Source of the DNA: Streptomyces puniciscabiei
GTDB taxonomy: Bacteria; Actinomycetota; Actinomycetes; Streptomycetales; Streptomycetaceae
Direction of reading: 5' to 3'
Assembly (NCBI RefSeq): GCF_006715785.1
Contig: NZ_VFNX01000001.1
Location: 3,548,501 to 3,612,500 of the forward strand
Length of the DNA: 64,000 bases
Shown: piece by piece, positions 31,061 through 39,160 of the stretch
Layout of the letters: each line of letters opens with the position of its first letter
How positions within the stretch are numbered: position 1 is the first letter of the stretch
Notes under the pieces: model-generated
What the model was told of the DNA's origin: nothing
Seen by the model: only the letters and a program-made list of their open reading frames with translations
Database searches by the model: none
Translations under genes and position numbers: made by a program

Positions 31061-31124
31061 CCGGGGCGACGCCGCCCACACCCGCGGCGGCCTGCCCATG
31101 GCCCACACACCCCGTGGACGCACC

Positions 31125-32174
31125 ATGACGACGCACACCGCATCGACGTACCAGCCCACGACGACCCCGTCGTACGACCAGCTTCCCGTCATCGACCTCT
31201 CGGCCGCCGACCACGGCCCCCAGGCCCGCGCCCTCCTGCACGCCCAGCTGCACAGCGCCGCCCACGACGTCGGCTTCTTCCAGCTCGTCGGCCACGGCGT
31301 GACCCGGACCGAGACCGACGCGCTGCTCACCGCCATGCGCGCCTTCTTCGCCCTCCCCGAAGCCGACCGCCTCGCCCTGGACAACATCAACTCGCCCCAC
31401 TTCCGCGGCTACACCCGCACCGGCGACGAGCGCACCGCCGGCGCCCGCGACTGGCGCGACCAGCTCGACATAGGCGCCGAACGCCCCGCCCGCGTCCCCG
31501 CCCCCGGCGAACCCCCGTACTGGTGGCTCCAGGGCCCCAACCAGTGGCCCACCGCCCTGCCCGAACTGCGCACGGCCGCCCTGGCCTGGATCGACAAGCT
31601 CAGCACGGTGGCCGACCGCCTCCTGCACGAGCTCCTCGCCGCCATCGGCGCCCCCGCCGACTTCTACGACCCGATCTTCGGCACCCACGCCCACCCGCAC
31701 CTCAAACTCGTCCGCTACCCCGGCAGCGCGGGCGACGGCACCGACCAGGGCGTCGGCGCCCACAAGGACTACGGCTTCCTGACCCTGCTCCTGCAGGACA
31801 CCGTCGGCGGCCTCCAGGTCCAGCGCGAGGACGGCCTCTTCCACGACGTCCCGCCCATCGAGGGAGCCTTCGTCGTCAACCTCGGCGAACTCCTCGAGGT
31901 CGCCACCAACGGCTACCTCCTCGCCACCAACCACCGCGTGGTCAGCCCACCCGGAGCCACCGAACGCTTCTCCGTCCCGTTCTTCTACAACCCCCGCCTG
32001 GACGCCAGGGTCGAGCCCCTCCCCTTCCCCCACGCGTCGAAGGCCCCCGGCATCACCACCGACCCGGCGAACCCCCTGCACGCCGAGTACGGCTACAACG
32101 AGCTGAAGGGCAAGCTCAGGGCGCATCCGCTGGTGGCGGAGAGGCACCATGCGGAGTTGCTGACGCCTGCGTGA
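31125..32174 (+). CDS. Isopenicillin N synthase-like 2-oxoglutarate/Fe(II) oxygenase
   Basis: A 349-residue non-heme iron oxygenase with a DIOX_N domain (DQLPVIDLS, GFFQLVGHGV) and a 2OG-FeII core. The iron triad is His213, Asp215 (GAHKDYG) and His270 (NHRVV). Arg281-x-Ser283 (RFS) is the usual 2-oxoglutarate-binding pair. The substrate is unknown; no beta-lactam genes are present. In-frame ATGs upstream at 31098 and beyond are less likely. The preceding leader peptide suggests regulation by amino-acid or sulfur supply. A strong terminator follows directly after the stop codon. Confidence 0.88.
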   Translation: MTTHTASTYQPTTTPSYDQLPVIDLSAADHGPQARALLHAQLHSAAHDVGFFQLVGHGVTRTETDALLTAMRAFFALPEADRLALDNINSPHFRGYTRTGDERTAGARDWRDQLDIGAERPARVPAPGEPPYWWLQGPNQWPTALPELRTAALAWIDKLSTVADRLLHELLAAIGAPADFYDPIFGTHAHPHLKLVRYPGSAGDGTDQGVGAHKDYGFLTLLLQDTVGGLQVQREDGLFHDVPPIEGAFVVNLGELLEVATNGYLLATNHRVVSPPGATERFSVPFFYNPRLDARVEPLPFPHASKAPGITTDPANPLHAEYGYNELKGKLRAHPLVAERHHAELLTPA

Positions 32175-32202
32175 AAAAACTGGCCCGAAGGGCCGTTTTT
32201 TT
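32175..32202. terminator. Bidirectional intrinsic terminator
   Basis: GGCCC-GAA-GGGCC stem (32182-32194), flanked by AAAAAAC on the left and a run of seven or more T on the right. It sits between the convergent oxygenase and citrate synthase genes and can terminate both. Confidence 0.9.
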
Positions 32203-32262
32203 CAGGGGCGCGGGGAACTGCGCGAGCAACCACACACGGCCCGCAGTCGCCACGCGCCCCTG
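32203..32262. repeat. Streptomyces interspersed repeat (GGGGCGCGGGGAACTG type)
   Basis: CAGGGGCGCG (32203-32212) and CGCGCCCCTG (32253-32262) form perfect 10-base arms around a 40-base loop that begins GGGAACTGCGCGA. It is the same element as at 6771 and 39161, again at the 3' ends of convergent genes. Confidence 0.75.
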
Positions 32263-32282
32263 GCCACCCCTCTCAGTGGGCG

Positions 32283-33383
32283 TCAGTGGGTGATCTCTCC
32301 GTACCCCTCGATGTCCTCCGGCCTTCGCGGCCCCGGCCCCACATACCGCGCAGAAGGCCGCACAAGCCGCCCCGTCCGCTTCTGCTCCAGAATGTGCGCC
32401 GACCACCCAGCCGTCCGCGCACACGTGAACATCGACGTGAACATGTGCGCCGGCACCTCGGCGAAGTCCAGCACGATCGCCGCCCAGAACTCCACGTTGG
32501 TGGCAAGCACCCGATCAGGCCGACGGTTGTGCAACTCCTCCAGCGCCGCCTTCTCCAACGCCTCGGCCACCTCGAACCGCGGCGCGCCCAGCTCCCGCGC
32601 CGTACGCCGCAGCACCCGCGCCCGCGGATCCTCCGCCCGGTACACCCGGTGCCCGAACCCCATCAGCCGCTCACCCCGGTCCAGGGCCTGCCTGACGTAC
32701 GCCTCCGCGTCCCCCGTCCGCTCGATCTCCTCGATCATCCCCAGCACGCGCGAGGGCGCACCCCCGTGCAGCGGCCCGGACATCGCCCCCACCGCCCCCG
32801 ACAACGCGGCGGCGACATCCGCACCCGTCGACGCGATCACCCGCGCCGTAAAAGTCGACGCATTCATGCCGTGCTCGGCGGCGGACGTCCAATACGCGTC
32901 CACAGCCGCCACATGCTTCGGATCCGGCTCACCCCGCCACCGGATCATGAACCGCTCCACCACCGACTTCGCCTTGTCGATCTCCCGCTGCGGCACCATC
33001 GGCAGCGTCTGCCCCCGCGCCGACTGCGCGACATACGACAGCGCCATCACCGCGGCCCGCGCCAGATCCGCCCGCGCCTGCCGCTCGTCGATGTCGAGCA
33101 ACGGCTTCAGCCCCCACACCGGCGCCAGCATGGCGAGCGCCGACTGGACATCCACACGGATGTCACCGGAGTGCACCGGGATCGGGAACGGCTCGGCGGG
33201 CGGCAGCCCGGGATTGAAGGCCCCGTCGACCAGCAGCCCCCACACGTTCCCGAACGAGACATGACCGACCAGGTCCTCGATGTCGACGCCCCGGTAACGC
33301 AGGGCGCCGCCCTCCTTGTCCGGCTCGGCGATCTCCGTCTCGAACGCGACGACTCCCTCGAGTCCGGGTACGAAATCGGACAT
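32283..33383 (-). CDS. Citrate synthase (type 2, secondary)
   Basis: A 366-residue citrate synthase-fold enzyme condensing oxaloacetate with acetyl-CoA, or propionyl-CoA in the 2-methylcitrate branch. Catalytic residues sit in EHGMNASTFTARVIAST (His), GPLHGGAPSRV (His) and the Asp region VLDFAEVP; GFGHRVYRAEDPR binds substrate. The length is shorter than the major citrate synthase, as in the citrate synthase 2 of Streptomyces. AAGGAG lies eight bases upstream of the ATG. It is divergent from pdxH and ends facing the terminator shared with the oxygenase. Confidence 0.92.
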   Translation of the reverse strand: MSDFVPGLEGVVAFETEIAEPDKEGGALRYRGVDIEDLVGHVSFGNVWGLLVDGAFNPGLPPAEPFPIPVHSGDIRVDVQSALAMLAPVWGLKPLLDIDERQARADLARAAVMALSYVAQSARGQTLPMVPQREIDKAKSVVERFMIRWRGEPDPKHVAAVDAYWTSAAEHGMNASTFTARVIASTGADVAAALSGAVGAMSGPLHGGAPSRVLGMIEEIERTGDAEAYVRQALDRGERLMGFGHRVYRAEDPRARVLRRTARELGAPRFEVAEALEKAALEELHNRRPDRVLATNVEFWAAIVLDFAEVPAHMFTSMFTCARTAGWSAHILEQKRTGRLVRPSARYVGPGPRRPEDIEGYGEITH

Positions 33384-33549
33384 CAGGCGGCTCCTTGAGA
33401 TGCTTCGGCGGCGGTCACCCCGGTGATGCCCCGTTCGACCGGTGGTCACCCAAACCGCAAGGGGACCTGCACGATAACTCCCGGTGCCAGACTTGGGGAG
33501 TCCACACGACACTGAGTGCCATCCGCGTTCGATACGGCAAGATGACCGC

Positions 33550-34236
33550 GTGACCGACCGCGACCCGCTCCTGGACCCCGCCATCGATCCCGCCGCCATG
33601 CGCAAGCAGTACCGGGCGGAAGGCCTCGCCGAACAGGATCTCGCCGCGCACCCCATGGACCAGTTCGCCCGCTGGTTCGAGGACGCAGCCCGGGCGGCAC
33701 TGCACGGCACCATCTACGAACCCAACGCGATGGTCGTCTCCACCGCGGACGCGACAGGCCGCCCCAGCTCACGCACCGTCCTGATGAAGCAGTTCGACAC
33801 CGAGGGCTTCGTCTTCTACACCAACTACGACTCCCGCAAGGCCCGCGAGCTCACGGAGAACCCGCACATCGCCCTGCTCTTCCCCTGGCACCCGCTGGCC
33901 CGCCAGGTCATCGTCACCGGCACCGCCCACCGCACCGGCCGCGACGAGACCGCCGCCTACTTCCGCACCCGCCCCCACGGCTCCCAGCTCGGCGCCTGGG
34001 CCAGCGCCCAGTCCTCGGTCATCGCCTCCCGCACCGAACTGGACACCGCCTACGCCGACCTTGAGTCCCGCCACCCCGAGGACGAACAGGTCCCGGTCCC
34101 CCCGCACTGGGGCGGCTTCCGCATCACCCCGGCGACCATCGAGTTCTGGCAGGGCCGGGTGAACCGCCTCCACGACCGCCTGCGCTACGTCGCCCAGCAG
34201 GGCGGACGCTGGCGGGTGGAGCGCCTCGCGCCCTGA
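33550..34236 (+). CDS. pdxH: Pyridoxamine 5'-phosphate oxidase
   Basis: A 228-residue FMN enzyme oxidising PNP and PMP to PLP. Typical PdxH motifs are MRKQY near the start, [45 protein letters not shown] and the C-terminal [15 protein letters not shown] and WRVERLAP. The start is a GTG, since the ATG seven bases upstream runs into a stop. It diverges from the citrate synthase gene with a 166-base spacer. It supplies the PLP used for instance by SerC encoded 21 kb away; there is no local partner. Confidence 0.95.
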   Translation: MTDRDPLLDPAIDPAAMRKQYRAEGLAEQDLAAHPMDQFARWFEDAARAALHGTIYEPNAMVVSTADATGRPSSRTVLMKQFDTEGFVFYTNYDSRKARELTENPHIALLFPWHPLARQVIVTGTAHRTGRDETAAYFRTRPHGSQLGAWASAQSSVIASRTELDTAYADLESRHPEDEQVPVPPHWGGFRITPATIEFWQGRVNRLHDRLRYVAQQGGRWRVERLAP

Positions 34237-34251
34237 GAGCGCCGGGAAACG

Positions 34252-34265
34252 CCGGGGAACCCCGG
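34252..34265 (+). terminator. Hairpin after pdxH
   Basis: CCGGGG-AA-CCCCGG is a perfect six-base stem 15 bases after the pdxH stop, inside a run of near-repeats of GCCGGGAAACGCC. No T-run follows. Confidence 0.5.
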
Positions 34266-34287
34266 AAAACCCCGGGAGACGCCGAAA

Positions 34288-34369
34288 AACGCAGACGACC
34301 CGCGGGCTGGGTTCCTCAAGGAGGAGCCGGCCGGACGTACCGGCAGCCCGCGGGTCGGGTGACTGCGTT
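34288..34369. terminator. Large compound stem-loop between pdxH and a minus-strand minigene
   Basis: Perfect 14-base arms CGACCCGCGGGCTG (34296-34309) and CAGCCCGCGGGTCG (34344-34357) are extended by AACGCAG/CTGCGTT (34288-34294 and 34363-34369). Inside are two smaller hairpins: GGTTCCTC-AAG-GAGGAGCC and CCGG-ACGTA-CCGG. The RNA would fold as a three-way junction. Read on the minus strand the main stem is followed by TCTGCGTTTTT, so it can terminate the minigene transcript; for pdxH it is a second 3' structure. Confidence 0.75.
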
Positions 34370-34436
34370 GGATTGGCCGGCTGCGTGTTTCGCACACACG
34401 CTGGTCCGGCACCGCACTGGGTGTGGTGGCGAGCCG

Positions 34437-34475
34437 CTAGCCCGCAGCCACCTCGCGCGTCCGGGTTTCACTCAT
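34437..34475 (-). CDS. Tiny ORF (12 residues) with near-perfect Shine-Dalgarno
   Basis: ATG opens a 12-codon frame reading MSETRTREVAAG. Upstream the minus strand reads GAAAGGAGGTGATCC (34481-34495), complementary to the very 3' end of 16S rRNA over 15 bases. The spacing from GGAGG to ATG is 11 bases. A sigma-HrdB-like promoter lies just upstream and a strong stem-loop downstream. The unit may be a small protein gene, a leader, or an sRNA that engages ribosomes; it is not recognised. Confidence 0.5.
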   Translation of the reverse strand: MSETRTREVAAG

Positions 34476-34508
34476 GTACCGGATCACCTCCTTTCGTACG
34501 TGAGGCAC

Positions 34509-34537
34509 AGCCTAAGAAGCGGTTGGAAGGAGCTCAA
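34509..34537 (-). promoter_or_regulatory. HrdB-like promoter for the minus-strand minigene
   Basis: On the minus strand TTGAGC and TAGGCT are separated by exactly 17 bases. These match the -35 TTGAC and -10 TAnnnT preferences of the Streptomyces principal sigma factor. The predicted start lies about 7 bases downstream, giving a leader of about 25 bases that consists mostly of the Shine-Dalgarno sequence. Confidence 0.6.
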
Positions 34538-34697
34538 CTGTTTTTCGGAGATCCTGGCGAAGGGGCTTCGGGACGGACGTCGTAGCCGTACCCGTCGCCC
34601 CGCTGGATCATCCGGGCGGTGGTAGGCGCCGTATTGACACCGCACTGGTCCAGACCGCACGGTGATCCGCGACACAGACGCTGCGAAGGGGCACCGC

Positions 34698-35453
34698 ATG
34701 AGCGACGGCACGCCTGCCGACCTGTTCTTCGACGCCGCGATCGGCCTGCTGCAACGGGTCCGTGAGGAGGAGGCCGAGTCGATCGGGGCCGCCGGTGCCC
34801 TGCTCGCCGACACCGTCGCCGCCGGCGGCCGGCTGTTCGCGTTCGGCGCCGGGCACTCCTCGCTGGCCGCGCAGGACGTCGTCTACCGTGCCGGCGGTCT
34901 CGCCCTGATGAACCTGCTCGCCGTCCCCGGAGTCGTCGGTGTCGACGTCACCCCGGCCACCCTCGGCTCCGCCCTCGAACGCGTCGACGGCCTCGCGAGC
35001 GCCGTCCTCGACACCTCGCCGGTGCGGGCCGGCGACGCACTGGTGATCATCTCGCTGTCCGGCCGCAACGCCCTCCCCGTGGAGATGGCGCTGAACGCCC
35101 GCCGCCTCGGTGTGAAGGTCATCGGCGTCACCTCGGTGGCGTACGCCTCGCAGACCACGTCCCGGCATTCCTCCGGCACCTTCCTGAAGGACCACTGCGA
35201 CATCGTCCTGGACTCGAAGATCGCCGTCGGAGACGCGGAGGTCACCCTGGACACCATTCCGGCGCCCTTCGCCCCCGCCTCCACGGTGGTCACCACCGCC
35301 CTGATGCAGGCCGTCATCGCGACCACCGCCGCCACCCTCGCCGACCGGGGCATCGAACCCCCGCTCCTGCGCTCCGGCAACGTCGACGGCGGACACGAGT
35401 GGAACGGCCGCGTGATGCGGGAGTACGGCGACCGGATCTTCTACCGGCACTGA
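34698..35453 (+). CDS. SIS domain phosphosugar-binding protein
   Basis: A 251-residue sugar isomerase (SIS) domain protein. The phosphosugar site shows FAFGAGHSSLAAQD in the first half and VIISLSGRNALPVEMAL, then KVIGVTSVAYAS, in the second. It resembles the UPF0309/YlmF-like SIS proteins and N-acetylmuramic acid-6-phosphate etherase relatives, but lacks the etherase ending, so the reaction is not known. AAGGGG lies seven bases from the ATG. It ends just before the convergent PAS protein gene. The 460-base interval before it contains the minigene and hairpins described separately. Confidence 0.88.
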   Translation: MSDGTPADLFFDAAIGLLQRVREEEAESIGAAGALLADTVAAGGRLFAFGAGHSSLAAQDVVYRAGGLALMNLLAVPGVVGVDVTPATLGSALERVDGLASAVLDTSPVRAGDALVIISLSGRNALPVEMALNARRLGVKVIGVTSVAYASQTTSRHSSGTFLKDHCDIVLDSKIAVGDAEVTLDTIPAPFAPASTVVTTALMQAVIATTAATLADRGIEPPLLRSGNVDGGHEWNGRVMREYGDRIFYRH

Positions 35454-35468
35454 GCCGCCGTGGCCCGC

Positions 35469-36902
35469 TCATCCGCCCCGCAGCGCGTCCGCCAGGTCCA
35501 GCGCAGCCGCGATGCGCACCGCCACGTCCTCCGCGTAGGCCGTGTCGAGCCGCTCGAAGCGGCTGCGGCCGGAGCCGCGCAGGAAGGTGACCACGCCCAG
35601 CGTCCGCCCCCGGCTGCGCAGCACCGCGCACAGGGCGTGCACGGCGTCTTCGGGCCACTGCCGGGCGAGCGCCCACTCCCGCGCCCGCTGGGCCGGGACC
35701 GACCCGGCGTCCGCGCGCACGAGTCCGGCCCGCTCCACGCACTGCAGCGCCGGGTGGCCGGGTTCGTAGCGCACGGGCAGCCCGGCCGCGCCGGTGAGCA
35801 GGCTCGGTCCCGGCGCTCCGGCGGGCGTCGCGGCGAGCCGTACCAGCCGTACGGGCGTCTCCTCGCCCTTCGAACCCTCCGCGGCCTCGGAGCCGGCCGG
35901 GCCCGCCGGGCCGGCCGAGCGCGGGGAAGGCACCGTGCGGTCGATCAGCGCGTGGTCGGCGAAGCCGGCGAGGGCGAAGTCCAGGTGGACGGTGGCAGCC
36001 TCGACCGGGTCCTCGCACTCGGCGGCGGCGCGCGCCGCGCGGTGCAGCTGGTTGGTGCGGAAGCGCAGCAGGGCCGCCTCCTGCTCGCCCTGCTTGGCCT
36101 CGGTGACGTCCTGGAACAGCCAGCCGACGCCGAGCGGCACCGGTTCCTCCGCGAGCGGTGAGGCCAGGCGCACGAAGCCGCTCCGCCAGCAGCGCCGCTG
36201 CTCGCCCTCCGGGGTGCGCACGGTCACCCACATCTCGGCGGGCGCGGGCGGCGCGCCCTCGGCCAGCACATGGGTGAGCGCGGCCTCCAGCTCCTCCACG
36301 CCCTGTGCGAGCAGTTCGCCGAGCGGCCTGCCCAGCGCGGACGTACGTCCGATGCCCAGGGCGCGGGCCGCGTGCGCGTTGACGACGGCGGGCCGCAGAT
36401 CGGCGTCGATGAGTACGACTCCCCAGGCCGCGTCCTCGAACAGCGCCTCGCTCAGCGCGATCGACCGCTCCAGGTCGATCTGCGCGTGGACCTCACTGAA
36501 GGCGCAGTACACCCCGGCGGGCTTTCCGTCGGGTCCGCGCACGGCGGCGGACTGGGTCCGTACGAGCACCCGCCCGCCGCCCTTGGTGACCAGCGCGAAC
36601 TCGTGCACCTGCCGCCCGGGCGCATGCATCGCCGACATCAGCCGGGCCTGCACCTCCTCGGCGTCGGCGCTGCGCACCGCCCAGCCGGCGAACCCGTGCC
36701 GCCCGACCGCCTCAGCGGCGGTCCACCCGAGGATCCGTTCGGCCTCCCGGTTCCAGTGCGTGACGATCCCGTCGGCGTCGAAGGCGCACAGGGCCGCGTC
36801 CATGCCGTCGAGCAGTGCGGCGAGCAGATCGGATCCACCCGACTCACCGGGCTCGTCCGGCCCCAGTTCGTCGGTGGTCCCACTCCGCCGGGAAGCACTC
36901 AC
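35469..36902 (-). CDS. PAS-PAS-GAF sensory protein without output domain
   Basis: A 477-residue cytoplasmic protein: PAS 1 at about 25-140 (AALCAFDADGIVTHWNREAERILGW), PAS 2 at about 150-275 (WGVVLIDADLRPAVVNAHAARALG), and a degenerate GAF domain to the end (CVERAGLVRADAGSVPAQ, LGVVTFLRGSGRSRFE). Neither a kinase, phosphatase (SpoIIE) nor DNA-binding domain is present, so it must signal through a partner, or is a remnant of a PP2C-type PAS phosphatase. The GTG with AGGGGG five bases upstream is preferred over a GTG ten codons earlier. Its 3' end abuts the SIS gene. Confidence 0.82.
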   Translation of the reverse strand: MSASRRSGTTDELGPDEPGESGGSDLLAALLDGMDAALCAFDADGIVTHWNREAERILGWTAAEAVGRHGFAGWAVRSADAEEVQARLMSAMHAPGRQVHEFALVTKGGGRVLVRTQSAAVRGPDGKPAGVYCAFSEVHAQIDLERSIALSEALFEDAAWGVVLIDADLRPAVVNAHAARALGIGRTSALGRPLGELLAQGVEELEAALTHVLAEGAPPAPAEMWVTVRTPEGEQRRCWRSGFVRLASPLAEEPVPLGVGWLFQDVTEAKQGEQEAALLRFRTNQLHRAARAAAECEDPVEAATVHLDFALAGFADHALIDRTVPSPRSAGPAGPAGSEAAEGSKGEETPVRLVRLAATPAGAPGPSLLTGAAGLPVRYEPGHPALQCVERAGLVRADAGSVPAQRAREWALARQWPEDAVHALCAVLRSRGRTLGVVTFLRGSGRSRFERLDTAYAEDVAVRIAAALDLADALRGG

Positions 36903-37175
36903 CTGGACCCCCTGCAGGCTGCGTCGGCGCACGTACGGCGCACGGTTCGCTCAGTGGTCTTCATTCAACTGGAACGTGACCCAGCCCACATCCTGTTCCC
37001 GCAAGATTGATCCCACAAGATTGAGCCTCCCGAAGGGGTCGGGGCCGCACCACCGCCGCCCCGCGGCGGCCTCCCGTTTTCGGCGGGGCCCCCGCTTGTC
37101 AGTCGGATCCGGCAGAATTGGTGCCAGGGCCAGCGCACGCGCCGGGGTGCCGGCAGAGGTAATCGAGGGGCACGT

Positions 37176-37868
37176 ATGTCCGGACTGATCGACACCACGG
37201 AGATGTATCTCCGCACCATCCTCGAGCTCGAAGAGGAAGGCGTCGTGCCCATGCGCGCCCGCATCGCGGAGCGGCTGGACCAGAGTGGGCCGACGGTGAG
37301 CCAGACGGTGGCGCGGATGGAGCGGGACGGGCTGGTCTCCGTGGCCAGTGACCGCCATCTGGAGCTGACGGACGAGGGCCGGCGGCTGGCCACGCGCGTG
37401 ATGCGCAAGCACCGGCTGGCCGAGTGTCTCCTCGTCGATGTGATCGGCCTGGAGTGGGAGCAGGTGCACGCGGAGGCCTGCCGCTGGGAGCACGTGATGA
37501 GCGAGGCCGTCGAGCGGCGCGTGCTGGAGCTGCTGCGCCACCCGACCGAGTCGCCGTACGGCAATCCGATCCCGGGGCTGGAGGAGCTGGGCGAGAAGGA
37601 CGGCGCGGACCCGTTCCTGGACGAGAGCATGGTCTCGCTGGCCGACCTGGACGCGGGCGCGGACGGCAAGACGGTGGTCGTCCGCCGGATCGGTGAGCCG
37701 ATCCAGACGGACGCGCAGCTGATGTACACGCTGCGGCGGGCGGGGGTGCAGCCCGGTTCCGTGGTGAGCGTGACGGAGTCGGCCGGCGGTGTGCTGGTGG
37801 GCAGCGGCGGCGAGGCGGCCGAGCTGGAGGCGGACGTCGCCTCGCACGTGTTCGTCGCCAAGCGCTGA
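37176..37868 (+). CDS. dmdR1: Iron-dependent DtxR family repressor DmdR1
   Basis: A 230-residue metal-activated repressor. The N-terminal winged helix (IAERLDQSGPTVSQTVARMERDGL, about 27-50) is followed by the metal-binding dimerisation domain (HRLAECLLVDVIG, EACRWEHVMSEAVERRV with Cys, Glu and His ligands near 102-106). An SH3-like C-domain follows (150-230). With Fe(II) it would repress siderophore and iron uptake genes. Length and sequence match Streptomyces DmdR1. GAGGGG lies six bases from the ATG. In S. coelicolor an antiparallel adm gene has been described on the opposite strand; large antisense frames are also open here. Confidence 0.93.
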   Translation: MSGLIDTTEMYLRTILELEEEGVVPMRARIAERLDQSGPTVSQTVARMERDGLVSVASDRHLELTDEGRRLATRVMRKHRLAECLLVDVIGLEWEQVHAEACRWEHVMSEAVERRVLELLRHPTESPYGNPIPGLEELGEKDGADPFLDESMVSLADLDAGADGKTVVVRRIGEPIQTDAQLMYTLRRAGVQPGSVVSVTESAGGVLVGSGGEAAELEADVASHVFVAKR

Positions 37869-37871
37869 GCC

Positions 37872-37914
37872 GGGGAGGGCCCCGGCGCCGTTGGCGCCGG
37901 GGCCTGTCCTCCCC
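37872..37914 (+). terminator. Strong hairpin after dmdR1
   Basis: GGCCCCGGCGCC-GTT-GGCGCCGGGGCC is a perfect 12-base stem, extended by GGGGAG/CTCCCC with a 4-base bulge. It starts four bases after the stop codon. No T-run follows, as is common for Streptomyces terminators. Confidence 0.85.
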
Positions 37915-38072
37915 TGTGCTGACCCGGAGCCCCGAGCTCTCAGGGTCATCCCCCTCGGACCGTTTTTCCCCGAGCGGTCCGCCTCCCGCCAGAAGAGATC
38001 CCCTCGATGGCGGCGATCATTCCTTGCGGGGTGTCACTCGAATGAGGGGTGTTGTCCGCAGAGACGGATTTT

Positions 38073-38088
38073 TCGAATAGTCATTCGA
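38073..38088. promoter_or_regulatory. Inverted repeat TCGAAT-N4-ATTCGA
   Basis: A perfect six-base dyad lies in an unusually AT-rich patch 113 bases before the alpha/beta hydrolase start. It may be an operator or part of a promoter. The rest of the 330-base interval between dmdR1 and the hydrolase holds only the dmdR1 terminator and short direct repeats of CGAGTACG. Confidence 0.4.
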
Positions 38089-38200
38089 TGGATTCGGTAG
38101 TCTGCGGCGGCAGAACGAACACGACAGCGACAGCAGCGAGTACGAGCGAGTACGGCAGTACACCGGTACGAGGCAGGCGGAGCTGGGGGGTGCCAGGCCC

Positions 38201-39100
38201 ATGGCACGGCGTATCGACGTGACGGGAGCGGGCGGGGTGCGCCTGGCCGCCTGGGAGTTCGCCGACCCGCCCAAGACGGGACCCGACCCGGCGGACGATC
38301 AGGTGGACGGCCGGGGGGACGCGTCGCCCGGCGCTCCGGGCGTCCTGTTACTTCACGGCCTGATGGGCCGTGCCTCCCACTGGGCCTCGACCGCCCGCTG
38401 GCTCGCCGCGCGCCACCGTGCCGTGGCCCTCGACCAGCGCGGTCACGGCCAGAGCGAGAAGCCCCCGAAGGCCGCCTACACCCGTGAGGCCTATGTCGAG
38501 GACGCGGAGGCCGCACTGGAACAGCTCGGCCTCGCCCCCGCGCTCCTCATCGGCCACGCCATGGGCGCGCTGACCGCGTGGCAGCTCGCCGCGAAGCGTC
38601 CCGACCTGGTCCGGGGCCTGATCATCTGCGACATGCGGGCCTCCGCCCTGGGGGCCGCCTCGCAGCGGGAGTGGGCCGACTGGTTCAGGGCCTGGCCCGT
38701 TCCCTTCGCCACGCTGGCCGACGTACGCAAGTGGTTCGGTGAGGACGATCCCTGGGTGGAGCGGCCGAATCCGGCGCGCGGGGAGTTCTACGCCGAGGTG
38801 ATGCACGAGGGCCCCGACGGCTGGCGGCCGGTGTTCGAGCCGGAGCAGATGCTCAGGTCCCGGGAGACCTGGGTGTACGACGCGCACTGGGAGGAGCTGG
38901 CCCAGGTGCGGTGCCCGACGCTGGTGGTGCGGGGGGTGGACGGGGAGCTGGGGCGGGCGGAGGCGCAGGAGATGGTGCGGGTGCTGCCGGCGGGGGAGTA
39001 TGCGGAAGTTCCCGATGCCGGGCATCTTGCGCACTATGAACTGCCGTTGGCCTGGCGGGGGGCTGTGGGGCCGTTTCTTGATCGGGTGCTCGGGGTTTGA
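38201..39100 (+). CDS. Alpha/beta-hydrolase fold protein lacking the nucleophilic serine
   Basis: A 299-residue alpha/beta-hydrolase. The oxyanion strand LLLHGLMGRASHW, the DQRGHGQSEKP loop and the late PDAGHLAHYE histidine (His275) are intact. At the nucleophile elbow the sequence is GHAMG (residues 118-122): alanine replaces the serine of GxSxG. The fold is therefore complete, but ordinary serine-hydrolase chemistry is not possible. It could be a binding protein, a decarboxylase/dioxygenase-type member, or an inactivated enzyme. The N-terminus has a 25-residue Pro/Asp-rich insertion before the first strand. It converges on the ABC permease gene. Confidence 0.88.
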   Translation: MARRIDVTGAGGVRLAAWEFADPPKTGPDPADDQVDGRGDASPGAPGVLLLHGLMGRASHWASTARWLAARHRAVALDQRGHGQSEKPPKAAYTREAYVEDAEAALEQLGLAPALLIGHAMGALTAWQLAAKRPDLVRGLIICDMRASALGAASQREWADWFRAWPVPFATLADVRKWFGEDDPWVERPNPARGEFYAEVMHEGPDGWRPVFEPEQMLRSRETWVYDAHWEELAQVRCPTLVVRGVDGELGRAEAQEMVRVLPAGEYAEVPDAGHLAHYELPLAWRGAVGPFLDRVLGV

Positions 39101-39160
39101 GGGGCGGATTCGTCTGCGGGGTTGGGCTTTCGTCGGCGAGTGCGGGTCCTTCGTGGTTGA

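Noticed and set aside
30930..31124. Upstream extension of the oxygenase frame to 30930
   Set aside because: The part before 31125 overlaps the leader peptide and its hairpin in a different frame and lacks family similarity.
34481..34495. Apparent fragment of 16S rRNA 3' end (GGATCACCTCCTTTC) on the plus strand
   Set aside because: Only 15 bases match and no helix 45 or other rRNA precedes it. On the minus strand it reads as a perfect Shine-Dalgarno before an ATG, a simpler explanation.
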